Below, in pieces: positions 6,823 through 10,436 of a stretch of DNA of 10,436 nucleotides. Origin of the DNA: JBFHDX01 sp041584475. Its GTDB lineage: Bacteria > Pseudomonadota > Alphaproteobacteria > UBA8366 > JADFVY01. The stretch spans positions 1 through 10,436 of the forward strand of contig JBFHDX010000124.1 in assembly GCA_041584475.1 (NCBI GenBank), read 5' to 3'. The position numbers and the translations under genes are program-made. Under the pieces are notes generated by a model. The model saw only the letters and a program-made list of their open reading frames with translations, was not told the origin of the DNA and made no database searches. How positions within the stretch are numbered: the stretch's first letter is position 1; the number at the start of each line of letters is the position of its first letter.

Positions 6823-7166
6823 TATTCCTCTCCAACTCGAATACGACGACTGCGGGTTGTAAGAATCTCCCGCAACAGAAATTGCCGCATAACTGTTGCG
6901 ATTTCATTAATGGTTACGGATTCGGAACTTTCTTGTCGTGCCGGTTGTGCCACGATCCCCCATCAGCGCCCTGCCGATGCGGGCCGGAGATTGCGACAGA
7001 CTGGCCAGGTGTTCCGGGCATCGCGGTTCGGTCCGCGCCTGCATCCTTTGCCGCCTTTCCCACGCCGGAAAGAACAACCGGCGATCGTCACGACCGGCGT
7101 CTTGCCCCTGGGCCCGCCGGGGCGGGGGCCGCGCAGCACTGCAACCCAGGGGACGTCGCGACGCCA
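6823..7166. other. Gene-free region between Cache-like gene and lrp
   Basis: 344 nt. The part next to the Cache-like start holds overlapping inverted repeats (6851-6900). The rest (6901-7166) is GC-rich, with a 6-bp stem-loop at 7063-7083 (CGCCGG/CCGGCG, 9-nt loop), an imperfect GC stem near 7111-7130 and a palindrome at 7154-7163 just after the lrp stop. I see no convincing gene or RNA in it. Confidence 0.6.
6851..6900 (-). promoter_or_regulatory. Overlapping inverted repeats upstream of Cache-like gene
   Basis: Two perfect inverted repeats share bases: CGCAACAG (6871-6878) with CTGTTGCG (6893-6900), 14-nt spacer; and TGCGGG (6851-6856) with CCCGCA (6869-6874), 12-nt spacer. In RNA the two stems would exclude each other. 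As DNA the first is also a plausible dimeric operator. No T-run follows the downstream stem, so a classical attenuator is not supported. The nearer edge is 29 nt from the start codon. Confidence 0.45.
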
Positions 7167-7658
7167 TTAGGCGCCGCGCTCCCTCACCCGGAGCGCCGTC
7201 AGCGGCAACGCTTCCATCGGCTTCACCGAATCGAGCACGATCGACGATCGGATCGAGGCGACGCCCGGCTGCTTCATCAGCCGATCGAGGATGAAGCGCG
7301 AGAAGTCGGCGAGGTGCGGAACGACGACGCGAAGCTGGTAGTCGGCATCCCCGGTCATCAGCAGACATTCGATGACCTCGGGCATGTGCCGGACGGCGTC
7401 GTGGAAACGTGCGGCGGGATTCTGCCCGTGCCGCTCGAGCGTGACGCTGACCAGCGCCGTCACGTCGAGCCCCAGCGCCGACTGGTCGAGGCGCGCGGTG
7501 TAGCCGGTGACGAGCCCCTCGCGCTCGAGGCGTTGCAGGCGCCGCGAACATTGTGATGGCGACAGATTGACGCGTTCGGACAGGGCGATGTTCGAGAGCC
7601 GTGCGTCGCCCTGCAGGGCGCGCAAGAGGCGCAGGTCGTAGGTATCGAGGTCGATCAC
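7167..7658 (-). CDS. Lrp/AsnC family transcriptional regulator
   Basis: A 163-residue regulator of normal family length. Residues 4-50 form the N-terminal winged-helix region with the helix-turn-helix at about 21-42 (LSNIALSERVNLSPSQCSRRL); residues 66-150 form the RAM ligand-binding domain, including the GDADYQLRV motif (103-111). Such proteins form dimers to octamers and respond to amino acids. It is divergent from hppD with a 131-nt shared region, so control of tyrosine/phenylalanine breakdown, and of itself, is the natural inference. The start is GTG (7656-7658) with no clear Shine-Dalgarno site before it, so the transcript may be leaderless or poorly translated. The stop is followed at once by a CGTCGCGACG palindrome (7154-7163). 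Family call is very sure; target is inferred from position. Confidence 0.93.
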   Translation of the reverse strand: MIDLDTYDLRLLRALQGDARLSNIALSERVNLSPSQCSRRLQRLEREGLVTGYTARLDQSALGLDVTALVSVTLERHGQNPAARFHDAVRHMPEVIECLLMTGDADYQLRVVVPHLADFSRFILDRLMKQPGVASIRSSIVLDSVKPMEALPLTALRVRERGA

Positions 7659-7665
7659 TGCACGA

Positions 7666-7761
7666 TATTAGCGTATTTTGCCATATTTTCGCAAGAAACG
7701 CGTGGTTATCGGCCTAGATATCCGCAAAAATGCATGAAATAGCGGAAATCTATGCGCTATT
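7666..7761. promoter_or_regulatory. Divergent lrp-hppD control region
   Basis: AT-rich spacer between divergent genes. TATTTTG (7674-7680) and TATTTTC (7684-7690) are spaced exactly 10 bp, one helical turn, with TATTAGCG just before (7666-7673). Nearer hppD there is a perfect 7-bp dyad, AATAGCG (7738-7744) N10 CGCTATT (7755-7761), and TCCGC/GCGGA arms (7721-7725, 7742-7746). These fit sites for the adjacent Lrp-type protein, which binds several phased AT-rich sites. No good -35/-10 pair was recognised. Confidence 0.5.
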
Positions 7762-7789
7762 CTCTCCCCAGCAACAACGGGAGCAAGAG

Positions 7790-8881
7790 ATGGGTCACAC
7801 GGCACGCAGCGCGCCGGCGCAGGCGGTTACCGACGCCAACCCGATGGGTACGGACGGATTCGAGTTCGTCGAGTACACCTCGCCGGACCCGCAGGAGCTG
7901 GACCGTCTGTTCACCTCGCTGGGCTTTCGGCGGTCGGCGCGGCACCGTTCCAAGGACGTGACGCTCTACCGCCAGGCCGGGATCAATTTCATCGTCAACG
8001 CCGAGCCCGGCAGTTTCGGCCAGCGCTTCGCCGCCGAGCACGGCCCCTCGGCATGCGCGGTGGCGTTCCGCGTCGCCGATGCGGCTTACGCGCTCCGGCG
8101 CGCCGTCGAACTCGGGGCGACGCCGGTCGAGGGCAGGGTCGGCCCCATGGAGATCAACATCCCGGCGATCGCGGGGATCGGCGGCAGCCTGATCTACCTC
8201 GTCGACCGCTACGGCGAGGGCGGCACGATCTACGACATCGACTTCGTGCCGCTCGATGAGGCGGACGAGCGCGGTGTCGGCCTGACCTATGTCGACCATC
8301 TGACCAACAACGTGCATCGCGGCGACATGGACGAATGGGCCGATTTCTACGCCCGGCTGTTCAATTTCCGCGAGCTCCGCTATTTCGACATCGAGGGCAA
8401 GCTGACCGGCATCCGCTCGCGCGCCATGGTCAGTCCGTGCGGCAAGATCCGCATTCCGGTCAACGAATCCTCCGACGACAAGTCGCAGGTCGAGGAGTTC
8501 CTGCGCGACTACCGCGGTGCGGGTATCCAGCACGTCGCGCTCGGCACCGACGACATCGTCGCCACGGTGGAGGCGCTCAAGGCGCGCGGCATTCGCTTCA
8601 TGGCGCCGCCGCCGGACACCTATTACGAGGCGGTCGACGAGCGGCTTCCCGGCCATGGCGAGGACGTCGAGACACTCGCCCGCAACGGCATCCTGATCGA
8701 CGGCGCGCCGACGCCGGACGGCGGGCGGCTGCTGCAGATCTTCACCGAGACCATGATTGGCCCGATCTTCTTCGAGCTGATCCAGCGCAAGGGCGACGAG
8801 GGCTTCGGCGAGGGCAATTTCCGCGCCCTCTTCGAATCGATGGAACAGGATCAGATCCGGCGCGGCGTGCTCAAGGCGTGA
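7790..8881 (+). CDS. hppD: 4-hydroxyphenylpyruvate dioxygenase
   Basis: A 363-residue Fe(II)-dependent dioxygenase that converts 4-hydroxyphenylpyruvate to homogentisate, the second step of tyrosine breakdown, in the cytoplasm. It has two vicinal-oxygen-chelate halves (about 20-150 and 163-340). The iron ligands of the C-terminal half are visible: H170 (YVDHLTNNV), H248 (GIQHVAL) and E329 (FFELIQRKG), spaced as in the Pseudomonas enzyme. The C-terminal EGNFRALFESMEQDQIRRG tail, which closes the active site, is intact. Length is normal. The start at 7790 has GGGAG 7 nt upstream; the in-frame ATG at 7730 lies within the control region and has no site. It diverges from the Lrp-type regulator. 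No homogentisate dioxygenase gene is in the window, so the rest of the pathway must be elsewhere. Confidence 0.96.
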   Translation: MGHTARSAPAQAVTDANPMGTDGFEFVEYTSPDPQELDRLFTSLGFRRSARHRSKDVTLYRQAGINFIVNAEPGSFGQRFAAEHGPSACAVAFRVADAAYALRRAVELGATPVEGRVGPMEINIPAIAGIGGSLIYLVDRYGEGGTIYDIDFVPLDEADERGVGLTYVDHLTNNVHRGDMDEWADFYARLFNFRELRYFDIEGKLTGIRSRAMVSPCGKIRIPVNESSDDKSQVEEFLRDYRGAGIQHVALGTDDIVATVEALKARGIRFMAPPPDTYYEAVDERLPGHGEDVETLARNGILIDGAPTPDGGRLLQIFTETMIGPIFFELIQRKGDEGFGEGNFRALFESMEQDQIRRGVLKA

Positions 8882-8888
8882 ACCCGAC

Positions 8889-8911
8889 CGGCCGCGCTCA
8901 TTCCGCGGCCG
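8889..8911. terminator. Shared stem-loop between convergent hppD and CPVCNK gene
   Basis: Perfect 8-bp GC-only inverted repeat (CGGCCGCG 8889-8896 with CGCGGCCG 8904-8911), loop 7 nt, 7 nt after the hppD stop. The loop contains the stop codon of the opposing membrane-protein gene (8898-8900). Its position between convergent genes suggests a bidirectional terminator, although neither side has a T-run. Confidence 0.5.
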
Positions 8912-9335
8912 CCGCCGCGCCGCGCGGGCGCGTGATCATCCACTCGCGGACCGCCATCCATCCGACCAGCAGGGCACCGGCCGCAGCGACGTAGATGCGC
9001 ACCGGCTCGAACCAGGTCAACAGCAGCTCGCCGCCGAAGATCAGCAGCAGGATCTTGTTGCAGACCGGGCAGGCGACGCCGAGGAACGCCAGCACGCCGC
9101 CGGCGCCGGCGCCGGTCATCGAGCAAGCGGGCCGCCGGATCGCGACATAGACGCCGAACAGCCCCGACATCGCCGCAAGCATGGCGATTTCCCAGACGCC
9201 GGCGGGCGTCATGCGGACGAACAGCGGGTTGTCCCACAGCGCTGCGACGGTGCCGAGGACGGCGAAACTCGCTGCGGCGACCCCGGCGCCCGCCGCCATT
9301 CGCCGGCCGGATATCTCGCGCCCCAAGACGTTCAT
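8898..9335 (-). CDS. Small four-helix membrane protein with CPVCNK motif
   Basis: A 145-residue, very hydrophobic protein with about four transmembrane helices (approximately 14-33, 46-66, 76-101, 110-129). Cys71 lies just after helix 2, and Cys89 and Cys92 form a CPVCNK motif in helix 3, followed by a buried Glu103. I recognise a general type of uncharacterised small membrane proteins with VxCPVCNK followed by a WF(A/E)PV segment, found in several bacterial groups, but no assigned function. It lies 81 nt downstream of merA on the same strand, so a role in moving or binding Hg(II) or another thiol-reactive metal is a reasonable guess, by analogy to the paired-cysteine helices of MerT, MerC and MerF; it does not look like any of these by sequence. 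The start at 9335 has only a weak site (GGATTGG). It converges on hppD. Confidence 0.7.
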   Translation of the reverse strand: MNVLGREISGRRMAAGAGVAAASFAVLGTVAALWDNPLFVRMTPAGVWEIAMLAAMSGLFGVYVAIRRPACSMTGAGAGGVLAFLGVACPVCNKILLLIFGGELLLTWFEPVRIYVAAAGALLVGWMAVREWMITRPRGAAAAAE

Positions 9336-9368
9336 CGTTCCAATCCGTCAATACGCCCGTGGTTCGTC

Positions 9369-9418
9369 GACGGGCCGATGATGTCCGGAAATCCGGGTTG
9401 CCGCAACATCGGCCCGTC
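9369..9418 (-). terminator. Nested stem-loop overlapping the merA stop
   Basis: Perfect 12-bp inverted repeat (9369-9380 with 9407-9418) with a small inner CCGG-AAAT-CCGG hairpin (9385-9396). The outer arm covers two bases of the merA stop codon (9417-9419). No T-run follows on the minus strand. It could end the merA transcript, or reduce and separate expression of the downstream membrane-protein gene. Confidence 0.5.
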
Positions 9419-10436
9419 AGCCCGCGCAGCACGACAGCCGCGTGACGTCCTTCTCGAACGCCTGGGCCGCCAGCTTCAATCCCTCGACGGTCGTCAGATA
9501 GGGGAACACCGTCTCGGCCAGCTCGGCCGTCGTCATCTTGTGCCGGAGCGCCAGCGCGGCGGTCTGGATGCTGTCGCCGCCTTCGGGGGCGAGGATGTGG
9601 GCGCCCAGCAGGCGGCCGGAGCCGGCGTCGGCGACCAGCTTGACGAGACCCCGCGTGTCACGCGCGGCGAGCGCCCGTGGCAAATGTTCGAGCGGCAGAA
9701 CCGAAGTCCTGACCGTCAGCTTTCCGTCCCTCGCCTCGGCTTCCGTCAGCCCGACGCTGGCAACCTGCGGATCGGTGAACACGATCGCCGGCATCGCCGC
9801 GTTGTCGTAGCGGCTTCTGTCGCCGTTCAACGCATTCTCCGCCGCGATCCGGGCGCCGTGGGCCGCCATGTAGACGAACTGGTCGCGGCCGGTCACGTCG
9901 CCGGCGGCGTAGATCCCCGGACGGCTGCTCCGCATGCGGTCGTCGACCCGGATGCCGCCGTTCGGCAACAGCTCGACGCCGGCCTCCTCGAGACCCAGCC
10001 CGCGCGTGTTCGGGCGGCGGCCGGTGCTCGCCAGCACCATCTGCGCCGCGATCGTCTCCTCGACGCCGTCCACCTCGACGACCAGGGCGACACCGTCCCC
10101 GGTATCCCGGATCGAGCGATAGGAGAGGCCGTCGCGCACGGTGATGCCCTCGTCGCGGAAACAGCCGGTGAGCGCGTCCGAGATCTCCGGCTCGGCCACC
10201 GGCAACAGACGCCGGCGCGTCGCTATGGTGACGGCGACGCCGGCGCGCGCGAACAGCTGCGCCAGCTCGCAGCCGACGTAGCCGCCGCCGATCACGAGCA
10301 TCGACCTCGGCAGGCGATCGAGCGCCAGCGCGGTCGTGCTGGTGAGGTATTCGACCCCGTCGATACCCGCTATGTCGGGCGCCGCCGGCGATGCTCCCGT
10401 CGTTATGATCAGCTTGCGGGGCGACAACACGGTGCC
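9417..10436 (-). CDS. merA: Mercury(II) reductase, C-terminal part
   Basis: The last 339 residues of a flavoprotein disulfide reductase that reduces Hg(II) to volatile Hg(0) with NADPH in the cytoplasm. The MerA assignment, rather than lipoamide dehydrogenase, rests on the C-terminal LSCCAG, whose Cys pair (codons 9426-9431) hands Hg(II) to the active site, and on FPYLTTVEGLKLAAQ, which contains the tyrosine conserved in MerA near the metal. Also visible are the NADPH-binding GGGYVGCELAQ, the FAD-binding AAGDVTGRDQFVYMAAHGARIAAEN, and the dimer-interface IVFTDPQVASVGLTEAEA. The redox-active CxxxxC, the FAD-binding N-terminus and any NmerA domain lie beyond the right edge. The GTG at 10428-10430 is internal, not a start, because reading continues in family-like sequence. 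A CPVCNK membrane protein follows. Confidence 0.92.
   Translation of the reverse strand, partial: GTVLSPRKLIITTGASPAAPDIAGIDGVEYLTSTTALALDRLPRSMLVIGGGYVGCELAQLFARAGVAVTIATRRRLLPVAEPEISDALTGCFRDEGITVRDGLSYRSIRDTGDGVALVVEVDGVEETIAAQMVLASTGRRPNTRGLGLEEAGVELLPNGGIRVDDRMRSSRPGIYAAGDVTGRDQFVYMAAHGARIAAENALNGDRSRYDNAAMPAIVFTDPQVASVGLTEAEARDGKLTVRTSVLPLEHLPRALAARDTRGLVKLVADAGSGRLLGAHILAPEGGDSIQTAALALRHKMTTAELAETVFPYLTTVEGLKLAAQAFEKDVTRLSCCAG

Noticed and set aside
6907..7551. 214-codon minus-strand frame covering the lrp gene and its downstream spacer
   Set aside because: It overlaps the well-supported Lrp/AsnC gene in another frame and is Arg/Ala-rich without motifs.
7730..7789. Earlier ATG for hppD
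   Set aside because: No ribosome site, lies in the AT-rich control region, and gives a longer tail than the family's usual length.
7757..8656. 299-codon minus-strand frame opposite hppD
   Set aside because: hppD has complete iron ligands and normal length; the opposite frame shows only reverse-complement composition.
9417..10436. Lipoamide dehydrogenase or glutathione reductase instead of MerA
   Set aside because: The terminal LSCCAG and FPYLTTVEGLKLA are MerA hallmarks absent from those relatives.
1..10436. CRISPR array, insertion sequence, prophage, tRNA or toxin-antitoxin module
   Set aside because: No regularly spaced repeats, transposase or integrase motifs, cloverleaf-like sequence or paired small genes were seen.

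Overview
The window is high-GC bacterial DNA with tightly packed genes. The gene content (a divergent Lrp/AsnC regulator next to 4-hydroxyphenylpyruvate dioxygenase, an MCP of Rhodospirillales-like type, a MerA-type reductase) and the GC-rich third codon positions suggest an alphaproteobacterium, perhaps Rhodospirillales-like. That assignment is inference from gene style, not from a marker gene. No rRNA, tRNA, CRISPR array, insertion sequence or phage gene was seen.

Left part (1-2157): the 3' end of a TraB/GumN-family gene on the + strand meets a two-gene minus-strand operon. That operon reads class II aldolase/adducin-fold protein, then an HD-domain protein whose histidine/aspartate spacing resembles the PhnZ-type diiron oxygenases. 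The two genes are 23 nt apart and have near-identical Shine-Dalgarno contexts.

Middle part (2158-6822), all on the minus strand: a secreted beta-propeller protein of the choice-of-anchor I type with two calcium-loop motifs, preceded by an intergenic region holding a 31% GC island; a membrane-bound methyl-accepting chemotaxis protein; and, upstream of it, a small secreted Cache/PDC-like sensor protein that may be its partner.

Right part (6823-10436): an Lrp/AsnC regulator diverges from hppD (tyrosine catabolism) across a short AT-rich region with repeated and dyad motifs. hppD converges on a small four-helix membrane protein with a CPVCNK motif, which lies downstream of merA (mercuric reductase), cut by the right edge. 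The last two look like part of a mercury-resistance unit.

Most genes are followed by GC-rich stem-loops without a U-tract. The best leads for new biology are the aldolase/HD-oxygenase pair, the CPVCNK membrane protein beside merA, and the secreted sensor beside the MCP. None is proven from sequence alone.
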